Numbered from the stretch's first letter, positions 1 through 9,350 are shown. The stretch is DNA of 64,000 nucleotides from Pseudomonas sp. 8Z (GCF_902506535.1 NZ_LR733824.1:558001-622000); one strand, 5' to 3'. Made by a program: numbers and translations. The notes: generated by a model from the sequence alone, not told the origin.

Positions 1-251
1 CTCGCCAGGGAGTACATGCCTTTGACTGCACCAAGCTTCTTCGAGACGAAACCAGCCTGGATCTTCGTCGGCGTTTCCCGGATGGCTACAAAGTCCAGAT
101 CGTTCTGCTTGCCGTAGGCACGGGCCTCCTTCATGAACTTCTGGGGCGAACTCAATGGGTGCCAGTACAGGCCGGTGACGAACTTGCGACCGTGGTAGGT
201 CAGGATCCGAACCCAAGAGGCTGGGTCGGATCGAGTGATCTCGGCTTCCAT
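1..251 (-). CDS. pilO2: Type IVB pilus protein PilO2, N-terminal part (cut by window edge)
   Basis: The frame opens with ATG at 251 and stays open to base 1, giving 83 codons of an N-terminus beginning MEAEITRSDPASWVRIL. Visible features include GLYWHPL, an EARAYGKQNDLDFVAIR stretch and QAGFVSKK ending in KGMYSLA, which resemble the start of PilO2 proteins of ICE and IncI type IVB pili. PilO is an accessory inner-membrane assembly protein of the thin conjugative pilus. It starts 2 bp after the pilN stop, in the order pilL-pilN-pilO expected for this operon. The rest lies outside the window. Confidence 0.8.
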   Translation of the reverse strand, partial: MEAEITRSDPASWVRILTYHGRKFVTGLYWHPLSSPQKFMKEARAYGKQNDLDFVAIRETPTKIQAGFVSKKLGAVKGMYSLA

Positions 252-252
252 C

Positions 253-2082
253 TCACATGGCCCCGCGTGAGGTTGAGCGGACTGCAGGCGATACGCCCCA
301 CGAGTCGTCATTCGCGGCGTGGAACTGATCGAGGGGGATGTACTGGATCCCGCTGGCAGTCTTGCTCATGACCAGCGGGGTGATCAGCACCACGATGACG
401 GTTCGCTCCGAGCTCCTCGAGCGCCCGCCGCCCAAGCCGAAGAAGCCTGGATCGCCGGTGCCGGTTTTGTTGGCGTCTTCCGAGTCTTGTTCGAAGCCGC
501 TCAGAACCAGTGTTTCGCCGTTCTGCAGGCGTACTTTCTGGTCGAAGATCTGTACGCCATAGCTGGGGAACTGAGCTTTGGATTCACCGCTTTCCACCTC
601 CTCAAAAGTTGGGGTGGACGACATATTGATGTTGATCTTCAGGAGCAGCTCGTTCTCCGGCATCACCATCGGCAGCAGGGTCATGTTGTAACCGCTGGTG
701 ATGGTGCCAGGGATGAGGGATGTGGTGGAGCCGACCTGAGCTACGTTGCTGATCTGGCTGGAGGCCAGGTAGCTCTTGGTTTGGCCTATCTGAATGGATG
801 CCGACTGCAGGTTGAGGGTGGTTACTGAGGGGGATCGAACGGCAGAAACTCTGCCTTGCTGTGCGAGAGCCTGGATCATGGCGTTCGACCCAGCCCAGGA
901 GTTATTCGCGGTGTCCAAGATGCTGACAGAGCCGGAAATGGCGCTGGGGTCGATTCCCGGTACGGTGTTCTTGAGGTTGATGCCCCAGTCATCGCTGAGC
1001 GACTTGTAGACCAGGTTCCAGTCGACGCTCAGTTGATCTTTGTCCGTCAGCGTTACGGATACGGCTTTTACGTTCAGGATTACCTGGGTGGTAATGCTGT
1101 CGCTTTCATGCTTGATGATCTGTGCGACCCGGCGCAGCACTTCTGGGCGGTCGGTGACGGTCAACGTCCCGGTTGCTCGGGACAGCGCCAGGCGGCCTAC
1201 CCCAGGGGTCAACATCGACTTAACGCTGCCCTCGATATCATTGAGCAGGGATGTTTTCAGCGTCACGGTAGTGCTTTGGCTGCTCCCAGAGCTGCCGCTG
1301 ATACCAGAGCTTGTACCGCCGCTCTGCGTCCCGGAGCTGCTGTCTCCGCTAACACCGGTGGACGCGCTCATGCCAGAACGCACTGTTGAGTCCATCTGGT
1401 TGGTATCGTCGAAGGCGAAGATGCGGAATGTCTCGGTGTCCAGGTAGTAGATCACCACTGCGTTTTCAACAGGGTCGAAGCGCCACGACAACCCCGTGCG
1501 GGACGTCACCAGGTCGAGAAAGCCTGAGACCTTATCGCTCCATGAAATACCCGAGATCGGAGCGGTCGCGCCGACTCCGAAGCCACTCAAGGCCGCAAAG
1601 CTGTTGCCTTGGGATGTTGCCCCAGTTACCGAACTGGGGAAGAGCATGCTGGCCATGTCCTGGTTGGACTGCGTAGCCGGTGCGTTGGACGCCGCGATCG
1701 GAGCACTGGTCGTGGTTGGATTCATCGCGTCCGGGGTGATCTGCACATTCAGGCCACACTGGCTCATTACTTCCTGGGCGGCTTGCAGCAGGGTTACTGC
1801 AACGACAGGCTTCCAGATAAACCGGCAGTTCTGGTGAGGTGCCAGGCCGCGTTTGGAAATAATCGGCTGCGTGCTGACCCAGGGCTTGTCGGAGTGGACA
1901 ACCGTATCGCGCTTGGCGTTGGTCGGCGCGGTACGCATGCTGGATGTAATAGCACTTGCCGAGCCAGCAGCGGCCTCGGTCCGCCGAATGGATTCGTCCA
2001 CACGCTGCATTGCGCACCCTGTCAGGGCGCAGGCGAGGAGGGCCAGGGCGGTTACTTGCTTGAGTCTGCGGTTGAACATCAT
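253..2082 (-). CDS. pilN: Type IVB pilus outer-membrane secretin PilN
   Basis: A 609-residue lipoprotein secretin forming the outer-membrane channel for the ICE type IVB pilus, which brings donor and recipient together in mating. The N-terminus (LALLACALTGC) is a signal peptide with lipobox, cysteine near residue 22. A Ser/Gly/Thr-rich linker lies around residues 240-270. The C-terminal half contains the secretin domain, including RVSAVRSPSVTTLN, an IGQTKSY stretch and the GETLVLSGFEQ and SERTVIVVLITP signatures. The start overlaps the pilL stop in an ATGA junction and has a GGAGAAG ribosome site. Length and order fit the R64-PilN-like family. Confidence 0.92.
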   Translation of the reverse strand: MMFNRRLKQVTALALLACALTGCAMQRVDESIRRTEAAAGSASAITSSMRTAPTNAKRDTVVHSDKPWVSTQPIISKRGLAPHQNCRFIWKPVVAVTLLQAAQEVMSQCGLNVQITPDAMNPTTTSAPIAASNAPATQSNQDMASMLFPSSVTGATSQGNSFAALSGFGVGATAPISGISWSDKVSGFLDLVTSRTGLSWRFDPVENAVVIYYLDTETFRIFAFDDTNQMDSTVRSGMSASTGVSGDSSSGTQSGGTSSGISGSSGSSQSTTVTLKTSLLNDIEGSVKSMLTPGVGRLALSRATGTLTVTDRPEVLRRVAQIIKHESDSITTQVILNVKAVSVTLTDKDQLSVDWNLVYKSLSDDWGINLKNTVPGIDPSAISGSVSILDTANNSWAGSNAMIQALAQQGRVSAVRSPSVTTLNLQSASIQIGQTKSYLASSQISNVAQVGSTTSLIPGTITSGYNMTLLPMVMPENELLLKININMSSTPTFEEVESGESKAQFPSYGVQIFDQKVRLQNGETLVLSGFEQDSEDANKTGTGDPGFFGLGGGRSRSSERTVIVVLITPLVMSKTASGIQYIPLDQFHAANDDSWGVSPAVRSTSRGAM

Positions 2083-3185
2083 TTCTTCTCCACAACCTCG
2101 ATGAGCCGTTGGGGGGCCTGATGCACGTTGACGTAAAACGGACGTGGGGCTGAGTCGTAGAGGGGGAACAATTCACCTATTGCATCCTGAAAGGTGCCCT
2201 CGAAGGTCAGCGGTGCCTCAATCGGGTAATCCAGGCCCTTGGCCAGCCACTTCACCTTCCAGTTGGCTCGCGCGGCCCAGGCCTCGACAGACTCACGCAG
2301 GGTTGAGCCAGTTTCGGCCGTCCATACCTGGGGCAGCGGCCGGGGAGCCGGAGCTGCTTTCGCGATCGCAGTGGCTGGAAGCGGCGTTGTATTGAGCGAT
2401 GGCGATTTCGAGGATGCAGTGCTGGCGGTTACGGCCAGTGCCTGGGGCATCGAGGTAGTAGGGCCATCCTTGGCAGGTACCACCACAGGGAGCACAACAG
2501 GAGTTGCAGGGTTGCTTGGGGCAGAGCTGGCGATTATTGGTGCTGCAGTGGGGGCTGTTGCGATCACGACGGGGCTGCTGCTTGTGCTGGTTGCTGCAAT
2601 CGCAGGTGCTTGGGGCGTCGAGGATGCCGGCGTTGTATCGCTCTGCTTGGCGTAGAGGGTGGGCGCGGGTTTAGTAGGTTCGGGCAGTTGATAGCCCGGA
2701 CGCAGGACGTAGCAGACCTGACGATTGACCTCGTCGACCTTCACATGCCAGGCCGGTCCTGCGAGCACCTGCAGTGCGTTGCGCAGAGTCATTGGCCCGA
2801 TCTTGTACTGCGCTGCCGGCAGGGGGCGGGTGAAGAGGATGTTGACGTGCCCGCTATCCGAAGGGCAGAGCGTATAGCCGGAGCGATCAACGACATACTG
2901 CATTGCATCGCGGACATTCGGGCGCATGTTCGCCGGGATGGTCACGTCGATGATCTGGGCCATCAGGTCGCGCTGGCCGGACTCGGGCTGAGTGCTGACG
3001 AGCGTGTACCGCCCGTAGCGAACCACCGGTTCTTTCTCGGCGACCGAACCGTTGGGGTAAAGGTCGGGGGCGAGGATGTCCGGATTGCGGCTGCTATCGA
3101 ATGCCGGCTTGGGCGGCTCTGCTTTCTGTGTGGTGCAACTGGCGACGAGCGCGAGCAGCGAGAGAGTGGTCAACTGCCTGATCAT
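2079..3185 (-). CDS. pilL2: Type IVB pilus protein PilL2 / TcpQ-domain lipoprotein
   Basis: A 368-residue lipoprotein from the ATG at 3185 (MIRQLTTLSLLALVASC, lipobox cysteine at residue 17). The frame extends to 3230, but the extension would precede the signal peptide, so the shorter start is chosen. An N-terminal PilL-type domain (ILAPDLYPNGS, VVRYGRYTLVST) is followed by a Pro/Ala/Thr/Ser-rich linker and a C-terminal TcpQ-like domain with GSTLRESVEAWAARANWKVKW. The TcpQ/PilL module is thought to help place the secretin; the coupling to pilN agrees. First gene of the pil operon, divergent from the plus-strand cassette beginning near 3240. Confidence 0.85.
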   Translation of the reverse strand: MIRQLTTLSLLALVASCTTQKAEPPKPAFDSSRNPDILAPDLYPNGSVAEKEPVVRYGRYTLVSTQPESGQRDLMAQIIDVTIPANMRPNVRDAMQYVVDRSGYTLCPSDSGHVNILFTRPLPAAQYKIGPMTLRNALQVLAGPAWHVKVDEVNRQVCYVLRPGYQLPEPTKPAPTLYAKQSDTTPASSTPQAPAIAATSTSSSPVVIATAPTAAPIIASSAPSNPATPVVLPVVVPAKDGPTTSMPQALAVTASTASSKSPSLNTTPLPATAIAKAAPAPRPLPQVWTAETGSTLRESVEAWAARANWKVKWLAKGLDYPIEAPLTFEGTFQDAIGELFPLYDSAPRPFYVNVHQAPQRLIEVVEKK

Positions 3186-3317
3186 GTGCCGAAAGGCCCC
3201 CTTTGGTGATGGGGTCACGTTGGCAGGCAAATTGCCAGGGTGCAGCAGGAAATAGATACTCCAGCCGTTGGGTTATTTTCTTGGCTGTCGGGAAGGAACT
3301 TTTTGCAGGAGGAAAGT

Positions 3318-4034
3318 GTGAGGCGCTGGGTTCAGAGTGTGATGTGGTGGAAGAGGGGGCGAGGTGATGAGTCGCCACGGTCACAGTTTGAGTGCCTGAT
3401 GAAGTGGGCGGACGAACTGGTTGCAAAGCGAAATGCCGAAGGGTTGCATGACCTAGTGAAGATTGTTCTGCGGCCAATTCAGGCACGGCACATGCGAGAG
3501 GCATACCTCAAACCGGAGAATCATGGTCCGGACTCGTTGTGGTGGCCGCTCGCATTGGGATTCTCTGGACTTTCCCAAAAACTGGATAGCGACGTTGTTT
3601 CGTATATCAACAGCCATTGCCTTGTGTCATGCGTAGCAGGGAAAGAGACCCTCAACCTGGCTTCCGATGTTGTGCTCCCGACCGCCTGGCACCCGACCAG
3701 TCTTGTGGCCAAGCTTGGTGCGATTGGCCTTGGGCTTCCCGAAGGTGAGTTCGAGCAATCGACGAATCACAGGGTCTGCTATATGTACCCGCTTGGCATT
3801 GGCTGGGTGGGCGGAGGCAACCATTCGATCAGTCAAGGCATCGTTCGTGGTGAGGTGACCTTGGCTCCGACGGAATACCTAGATATCACACCCGTCTTAC
3901 ACGCTCTGCGATATGACGGAGACCGATGGCGATGTGTCGTTTCAGGGAGGACCGTGGGCAAGCCGTGTTACCCAGAGTTTGGCTGGGCCTGGGAACTGAC
4001 TCGCAAAGCTTTGGAGTTGGGCGCCGAGTGTTAG
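3318..4034 (+). CDS. DUF6710-like protein of unknown function (ICE cargo)
   Basis: The frame is open from 3240, but a GTG at 3318 is preceded at 4 nt by AGGAGGA, so a 238-residue product starting MRRWVQSVMWWKRGRG is preferred. The C-terminal half has YMYPLGIGWVGGGNHSI followed by GIVRGEVTLAPTEYLDI, a pattern I associate with DUF6710 proteins (NHSI core). Function is unknown. No signal peptide or clear membrane segment is seen. It is on the strand opposite to the ICE backbone, divergent from pilL, and 75 bp ahead of another plus-strand gene, so the two look like a cargo cassette placed between the pilus and helicase modules. Confidence 0.7.
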   Translation: MRRWVQSVMWWKRGRGDESPRSQFECLMKWADELVAKRNAEGLHDLVKIVLRPIQARHMREAYLKPENHGPDSLWWPLALGFSGLSQKLDSDVVSYINSHCLVSCVAGKETLNLASDVVLPTAWHPTSLVAKLGAIGLGLPEGEFEQSTNHRVCYMYPLGIGWVGGGNHSISQGIVRGEVTLAPTEYLDITPVLHALRYDGDRWRCVVSGRTVGKPCYPEFGWAWELTRKALELGAEC

Positions 4035-4109
4035 AGCAGAGCTGCCAGCTCGGCCCGCAGCATTGGGCTCAATCAGATCCTATGAAATACGATTTATTGG
4101 GGGTTGAGT

Positions 4110-4973
4110 ATGGATGTTTTTAGTGTTTTAGCGGACCCAGGAAAACCAATCGTCCTCACAGAGGCCAACTACTATCGAGCGACCAACAGGGAGTTTCCTT
4201 ATTCACAGGAGAGAGGCGGCAAGCTGAACGCCTATGCGTTATGTCCTGACTGCAAGAATCCGGTGATACTCATCAACAGGACGTTGCCGGAAACGCAGGA
4301 AGCCATTCTCTATGCCGCACACGCCCCCTACAGCGTTCCCAAGCTGGCCGAATACAACCAGGCCAATTACCAAGCATGCAGCCTGGCCAATCCCGAGCGC
4401 TTCGACAGCAAGGCGAGAAGGGTGGGTGGGTTCAAAAGCAATGAGGTGAGAGACGTCGTTGTCACCGATATTGATCTGGTGACTAGTTTCTTGGAGAGCG
4501 CCATTCAGATAAAGCTGAGCGAGCAGGTGGTGGAGGCGATGCTCAGGGATTTCGCCTTGAACAAGGGGTATGAATACAAGGCGATCAATCTCTTCAACTT
4601 GCCCTTCGGATTTGCCTTCATGACCGAGGCAAAGGACCTGTATGGCTGTTCGGTCAGCAGTTGCTTGGCTGCGGCCATCAACGCGAAGTCCGAAAGCTTT
4701 TGCACGCAGAAGGTCTACGGACAGGAGCGGGTCAGGCGAAGGGACAAGGTGCCGGCCAACAAGATTCGGCTGTTTTTCGATAGCCACTCTTTGGGAGGCG
4801 AGAATGGCACGGGGTCTATCGTCATGAATGTGGTGGAGATTTACGCGGGCAAAGGCGCTGACGCTTTTGAAGTTCTGTATAGACAGAAAATCCAATTCGA
4901 TGGCGGTAAGTTCTATAACACCTACTTGAAGCGTGAGCGGCTGAGGGCGAAGGCAAGGTCATACCTGAAGTGA
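4110..4973 (+). CDS. Hypothetical protein with CxxC zinc-binding-like motif (ICE cargo)
   Basis: A 287-residue protein from ATG 4110, preceded by GGGGG 6 nt upstream; an in-frame TTG at 4104 is the alternative. I do not recognise the family. The N-terminal region has CPDCKNPVILI (around residues 47-57) with a further His and Cys (AAHAP, QACSLANP), which could form one zinc site. No membrane segments are evident. It follows the DUF6710-like gene on the same strand and probably shares its transcript. The 3' end overlaps the minus-strand frame 4959-5309 by 15 bp. Function unknown; defence, regulation or anti-phage roles would be guesses. Confidence 0.68.
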   Translation: MDVFSVLADPGKPIVLTEANYYRATNREFPYSQERGGKLNAYALCPDCKNPVILINRTLPETQEAILYAAHAPYSVPKLAEYNQANYQACSLANPERFDSKARRVGGFKSNEVRDVVVTDIDLVTSFLESAIQIKLSEQVVEAMLRDFALNKGYEYKAINLFNLPFGFAFMTEAKDLYGCSVSSCLAAAINAKSESFCTQKVYGQERVRRRDKVPANKIRLFFDSHSLGGENGTGSIVMNVVEIYAGKGADAFEVLYRQKIQFDGGKFYNTYLKRERLRAKARSYLK

Positions 4974-5309
4974 CAGCGCTTCGCCCAAAGGCGTGTTGAG
5001 TACAGCCCGAACTTCCTCAATTGTAATAGGGAGCTCACCAAGTTCTTGTTCGATGGTTTCGTAAATGATAGCCGGGACGATCGCTGAGTTGCGCGCAGCG
5101 CTGTACGCAAAACAATGGATGAGGTCGAGAAAGACATCCAGATTTTGCTCAAGCGCAAGCAGTGGAAAGCGGTCCCGCAGAGCAGGGACGCTCTGAGACA
5201 AGTTCCGTAGTTCGTTCAACTGGAAGATGGCCGAAAGAACCAAGCTTTTTCGGCAGTTAGCAATTGATGACGGTTGGTTCAGAAGCGTAGGCACGGCAGC
5301 GCTCTCCAC
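4959..5309 (-). CDS. Small hypothetical protein
   Basis: A 116-residue frame starting with GTG (MESAAVPTLL) without a convincing ribosome site. It has protein-like composition and predicted helices (LDVFLDLIHCFAYSAARN, ITIEEVRAVLNTPLGEAL). It lies downstream of the helicase gene on the same strand, 108 bp away, and its 3' end overlaps the convergent plus-strand gene by 15 bp. No family recognised. It could be a genuine helicase-operon gene or a chance frame. Confidence 0.42.
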   Translation of the reverse strand: MESAAVPTLLNQPSSIANCRKSLVLSAIFQLNELRNLSQSVPALRDRFPLLALEQNLDVFLDLIHCFAYSAARNSAIVPAIIYETIEQELGELPITIEEVRAVLNTPLGEALSLQV

Positions 5310-5417
5310 GGGTAGGGGTGTTCATGTTGCGGGTGCAAGGGGGCGAACAGCAGCAGGAAATGCAGTATCTGACCCGTACCCATTTTCTGCGGTTGTTGAC
5401 GGGCCAGTCGCAGTTGG

Positions 5418-7373
5418 CTACAGATGTGCTGCCAGTTCAGAGCGATTCGCTGCGGCAGCATCGGGCTCGATCAGATCCTGGGCCAACTGCCGTTTATCAA
5501 TCAGCATCTGCCAGAGCTGCTGGTCGATGGTGTTCTCGACCAATGGGATCTTCACCACCACCAGGCGAATTTGCCCATTCCGGTACGCGCGATCTTCCGC
5601 CTGATCCTGCAGGCCTGGCGTCCAAGGTAAGCCCAGGAACATGACGTAGTTCGCTGCCGTGAGATTGTTCCCTGTACCAGCAGCTGACGTCGTGCCGATG
5701 AAGATTCTGGTATCAGGGTCTGCTTGGAACTTGTCGATCGCTTTCTGCCGCTTGGTCAGCGAGTCACTACCGACCAGCGTTACACAGCCATACCCCGTCG
5801 CCTCACAACGCTCGCGGAGGGTGGTGACGGTCTCCTTGAACTCGCAGAACAGGATCACCTTGTCCTCGATATCGAGCTCGGCCAGCAGCTCCATGATGAC
5901 GCGGACTTTGACTTGTTCCAGGAACAAGCGAAGTGCGCCGAGCCTGGCGAAGATAGGTCGATCTTCGCAGCGGATTTGCTCGTACCTGCTGCGTTCTTCC
6001 TGGGACAGTTCAACCGGTAGCGGCTGTCGTTGCTTGCCCTTGAGCCCTGTGAGTACGTCCTTGCGCCGGCGTAGCATCCAGTCGCCAATGGCCTCACGCA
6101 GCGCCTGCCTGAATTCTGGGCTGCCGGCGAACTGGTCGCAGAACTCCTTCAGTGGGAGCTGGCCCACTGGGTGGCCTGAAAGGCGCAACAGCGTATGCAG
6201 CTCGGATTCACGATTGAGCACGGGAGTGCCGGTCAGGAGGTAGCGATTCGGCACTTTGGCGGCGATATCGAACCCATGCCGGGTCCACATTGCCGTTGGC
6301 TCCTTCAGCTTGTGGGCTTCGTCGACAACCATGACCACAAAGTGCGCGGCCTGTAGCACGAAGTCGCCCAGTCGTTCGTAGTTGATGAGGATCCATTGCG
6401 CATCAGCATCGAACGCCTGCAGGGTGATGCGCGCGCTCGGGTAGACGGCCTCAATCTCTCGCTTCCAGTTGATCAGCAGCGTGGACAATGTGATCACCAG
6501 AACCGGCTTCCCAGCAGCCCGAATGGCAGCAGCGATGATTGCTTGACGGGTCTTACCGAGCCCCATGTCGTCTGCCAGCAATGCACTAGTGCGCTGCAGC
6601 AGATGCTGGATACCCGCTGGTTGGTGATCCAGTAGCGAGTAGTCCAATAGAGCCTGCTGGATGGCCTGCTCAGTAAACTCGGTGCGCTCGATCGATGGGA
6701 CAGCGGCCAGGTAGACGTCTGCAGACGAATCCTCCTCGGAACTCTTTGCCTCCCTTTCCTGGGCAGGCCCACCGATGCTGATTTTGGTGATGTCATCAGC
6801 CGGCGCCACTGATCCATCGCTCAGCAGCTCTTGCAGTGTGTCCAGGATCTCGAATTGCTCTTCCGCGAGGCCCAGTTCCAGGATGATGTTGCTGCGCACC
6901 AACTCAGGGGAGGCGTCTATGCGCCAGGACCTAGACTGACCGAGGAAAACGCCACGCATCCTCCTTGCGACTGCCACCACCCCAGGGTGGTAGTCCCCTG
7001 ACAGTAGGCAGCCGCCCTGGACAAGCGGAGCAAGGCGTAACGACAGCCCCCAGATGAATGCCTGGCGATCAGGTGAGGATTGGGCCTCCTCGAGCTTGCT
7101 GCAGAACGATTGCCAGGACTCGCTGTAGCGCCCGTCCACCAGCTCGGCCAGTCGGTGGAACAGCACGTCCAGTTCCGGCAGCAGCTTGCTCTTGGGCAGG
7201 CGCCAGTACCGGTGAAGTGGGTGTTCAGCACGTCGTATGTAGAACCCGTCGCGCTCGAGGAGCAGCCGGTTGGCACCTTCGACATACTGCAGCAGCACGC
7301 CGAAGTCGTAACCGTCGAAAACGACCTTGCTCAGCAGCGCGGGGCGCCGATTCATCTGCTTCGGACGGCTCAT
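5418..7373 (-). CDS. SNF2-type DEAD/DEAH-box helicase of the ICE
   Basis: A 651-residue superfamily 2 ATPase. Walker A DDMGLGKTRQ is near residue 268, DEAH (VVDEAHKLKEPTA) near 350, LLTGTPVLN motif III follows, and the C-terminal helicase lobe ends with GTGNNLTAANYV and EDRAYRNGQ. This is the SNF2/HepA-like layout used in DNA translocation or remodelling rather than classical unwinding. About 200 N-terminal residues are unassigned. The start overlaps the stop of the upstream PcfJ-like gene in an ATGA junction, so the two are translationally coupled. A role in element DNA processing during transfer or replication is inferred. Confidence 0.88.
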   Translation of the reverse strand: MSRPKQMNRRPALLSKVVFDGYDFGVLLQYVEGANRLLLERDGFYIRRAEHPLHRYWRLPKSKLLPELDVLFHRLAELVDGRYSESWQSFCSKLEEAQSSPDRQAFIWGLSLRLAPLVQGGCLLSGDYHPGVVAVARRMRGVFLGQSRSWRIDASPELVRSNIILELGLAEEQFEILDTLQELLSDGSVAPADDITKISIGGPAQEREAKSSEEDSSADVYLAAVPSIERTEFTEQAIQQALLDYSLLDHQPAGIQHLLQRTSALLADDMGLGKTRQAIIAAAIRAAGKPVLVITLSTLLINWKREIEAVYPSARITLQAFDADAQWILINYERLGDFVLQAAHFVVMVVDEAHKLKEPTAMWTRHGFDIAAKVPNRYLLTGTPVLNRESELHTLLRLSGHPVGQLPLKEFCDQFAGSPEFRQALREAIGDWMLRRRKDVLTGLKGKQRQPLPVELSQEERSRYEQIRCEDRPIFARLGALRLFLEQVKVRVIMELLAELDIEDKVILFCEFKETVTTLRERCEATGYGCVTLVGSDSLTKRQKAIDKFQADPDTRIFIGTTSAAGTGNNLTAANYVMFLGLPWTPGLQDQAEDRAYRNGQIRLVVVKIPLVENTIDQQLWQMLIDKRQLAQDLIEPDAAAANRSELAAHL

Positions 7374-9238
7374 ACATCACCCAGTCGCTGGAGGACCCAT
7401 TGAGCCACGGCCCGGATATGCCGTTCTTTCCGGCCATAATCCGCGAAGCGGGTCATGTACTGGGTCATGTCTGGCCAATCCAGAACGACCGGGATGGCGC
7501 CCGATTTCACCTGGTCGATGAACCACACGTACGCGTCGTTCACCGGTGAGTTCTTCGGTACCGGGGCGTTTCCTCTCGAACGCAGCTGCTGTGTATGCAG
7601 GTGTCGGGGCGTCCAGCGATCAATGGTTTCGGTGGGGGTGCGGTTGCGCAAGGTAAGCTCGGCCGAGGCGAGCGGCCGACCATCTCGCCGGACTGAGACC
7701 AAACGGCAGTGGCCAAGATAGGCCCATTCGTCGTAAGTATCGATGCAGTGACTGAGCGCCAGGTGCTCGGCAATTAGATCCGAGGGACACTGCAGCTCGA
7801 CGATCTGCAGCCCATTGGGGCAATCCACGATGCCTTTGTTTGGCAGAAGCGCTTGCCAGCGAGTGAACTCATCCGAGTCCTTACGTGCTGGATCTTGTGC
7901 GTCGAGCTCGGCTCGAATCACGTACAAAGCCTTGTGGAAATCATCCACCAGGTGCCCGATCTGGTGATAAGTGCTGGCACTGAGGAATCTCTTCAACCTG
8001 GCTTTGGCCGAGATAGCGTCAGGGGTGCCGCTGTCTAGGTTGTTGAGCAGCTCCTTCAAATCGGCCAGGCGAGTGGAGATCTTCGCCCATGCGGGATCGC
8101 CCCAGTCGGAGGGGCAGCCTGTGAACAAGCGATTGAGATTGCTTCCCCCGTATCGCAAATCGTAGGGCAGCTCCTGCCAGATGGAGTAAAAGGCCGTCCA
8201 ATCTGACTTGCGAGTGGGGCGGCGATTGCCGAGCGATGCGCCTGCCAGCAGGGCGTGCCATCCAGAGCCTCGACCTTCTCGCTGCAGGTGTGTCAATGCG
8301 CTACCTGCATGGTGAGGGCGGACCTGGCCGAGGAAGCGCACCGAGGACCTGATGCTACTGAGCAGCCAGGCCAGCACGTCATTCAGCGGTAATCCATTGT
8401 CTACAGCTGTACCGATCACCTGGCCTGGCAGAACTGAGTTCGACGGGCTCCAGTGCATGAAGCGGTTGAGACAGCCCCATGGCGAGCTTTTGGCATTGTC
8501 CTCATCCCAGCCAGGCCAGTGCATGTCCTCACTCAGCACCATCAGGGGAATCAGTATCGGCTGTGCCCGTAGCGCCTGCAGGCGTCGAGTACGGTCGCCG
8601 GTTGCCAGCCAGTTGTAGAGCTCTGGCGATGGGCAACTGACCGAGCGAATGGCAAACAGCAGTTCCTGGTCCAGGTGGAGATTGAATGCCTTGAGGGCTG
8701 CACCGATCTGTATCAGGTAGAAGCGACAGCGAACGCCGAAAAAGCGATTGTGGCGGCCTGTGCTGGTGATCCACTGTCGGCGTTTGAGCTGGCCTAGGTC
8801 GGCATCTGCCATCTTCATCGACAGAGCGCGAGCGCTCTTGCTGAAGGAGGTCAGCAGAGAAACGGCATGCCAGCGCTCGCCCAGTCGGCTGATTAGATTG
8901 GCTGCAGCTACAGGTTTGGGAGGCTTGTTCGCGATGCGATCAGCGGGCCGCAACGTCATGGAGCGGATCTGCTGGCCATCGAACAGCTGAAGGTGATCGC
9001 CCATGCGGGTCAGTACCGGCTGCACTTTCTGACTCGGATCGCCTAGAGGAACTGTCCAGCACCTGGTGGTGGCTGTTGAGCGCAGATAGTGCCGAAGGAA
9101 GTCGGAACGGTTGTTGCCGTTCAGCTTGAAGTGATCTGCCCAGGTGGTGGCGACGGCTAATTGCCGCGCGGAGTATTTGTTAAGGGTGGGATCGGGTACT
9201 GCTGGGCCCGATGCTGCCGGCATCTCCAGTAGCGCCAT
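7370..9238 (-). CDS. PcfJ-like protein
   Basis: A 622-residue protein. The C-terminal part resembles the PcfJ domain first noted on enterococcal conjugative plasmids: LALSHCIDTYDEW near residue 494, then RLVSVRRDGRPLASAEL and a QLRSRGNAPVP segment near 559. The N-terminal 450 residues are rich in Trp and Leu and match nothing I recognise. The biochemical role of PcfJ is not established. It is coupled by a 4-bp overlap to the helicase gene. A conserved upstream element shared with the topoisomerase gene begins 55 bp before the start codon. Start ATG has AGAGGAGC upstream. Confidence 0.72.
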   Translation of the reverse strand: MALLEMPAASGPAVPDPTLNKYSARQLAVATTWADHFKLNGNNRSDFLRHYLRSTATTRCWTVPLGDPSQKVQPVLTRMGDHLQLFDGQQIRSMTLRPADRIANKPPKPVAAANLISRLGERWHAVSLLTSFSKSARALSMKMADADLGQLKRRQWITSTGRHNRFFGVRCRFYLIQIGAALKAFNLHLDQELLFAIRSVSCPSPELYNWLATGDRTRRLQALRAQPILIPLMVLSEDMHWPGWDEDNAKSSPWGCLNRFMHWSPSNSVLPGQVIGTAVDNGLPLNDVLAWLLSSIRSSVRFLGQVRPHHAGSALTHLQREGRGSGWHALLAGASLGNRRPTRKSDWTAFYSIWQELPYDLRYGGSNLNRLFTGCPSDWGDPAWAKISTRLADLKELLNNLDSGTPDAISAKARLKRFLSASTYHQIGHLVDDFHKALYVIRAELDAQDPARKDSDEFTRWQALLPNKGIVDCPNGLQIVELQCPSDLIAEHLALSHCIDTYDEWAYLGHCRLVSVRRDGRPLASAELTLRNRTPTETIDRWTPRHLHTQQLRSRGNAPVPKNSPVNDAYVWFIDQVKSGAIPVVLDWPDMTQYMTRFADYGRKERHIRAVAQWVLQRLGDV

Positions 9239-9293
9239 GCCTGTGCTCCTCTGTCTGAGGTGGCACTCTCGGCGTTGGCCTGTGCTGGAATCT

Positions 9294-9326
9294 ATGGCAA
9301 ATGGGCACCAGGATGGGGAGTGAATT
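9294..9326 (-). promoter_or_regulatory. Shared upstream element, copy 1 (before the PcfJ-like gene)
   Basis: On the plus strand it reads ATGG-C-AAATGGGCAC-CAG followed by a TGGGG core and GAATT. A near-identical block sits at 11335-11367 at the same distance from the topoisomerase start. Position and conservation suggest a common promoter or operator for two ICE operons. Confidence 0.5.
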
Positions 9327-9350
9327 CCCGCGCACTACCTGGTGCGCGGG
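9327..9350. terminator. Perfect 9-bp stem-loop between topoisomerase and PcfJ-like genes
   Basis: CCCGCGCAC, loop TACCTG, GTGCGCGGG. It lies 17 bp past the topoisomerase stop. No T-run follows on either strand, so it may be a factor-dependent or weak terminator, or part of the adjacent regulatory element. Confidence 0.4.

Noticed and set aside
5318-5644. Plus-strand frame over the helicase 3' end
   Set aside because: It lies mostly antisense to well-supported helicase coding sequence and has no ribosome site.
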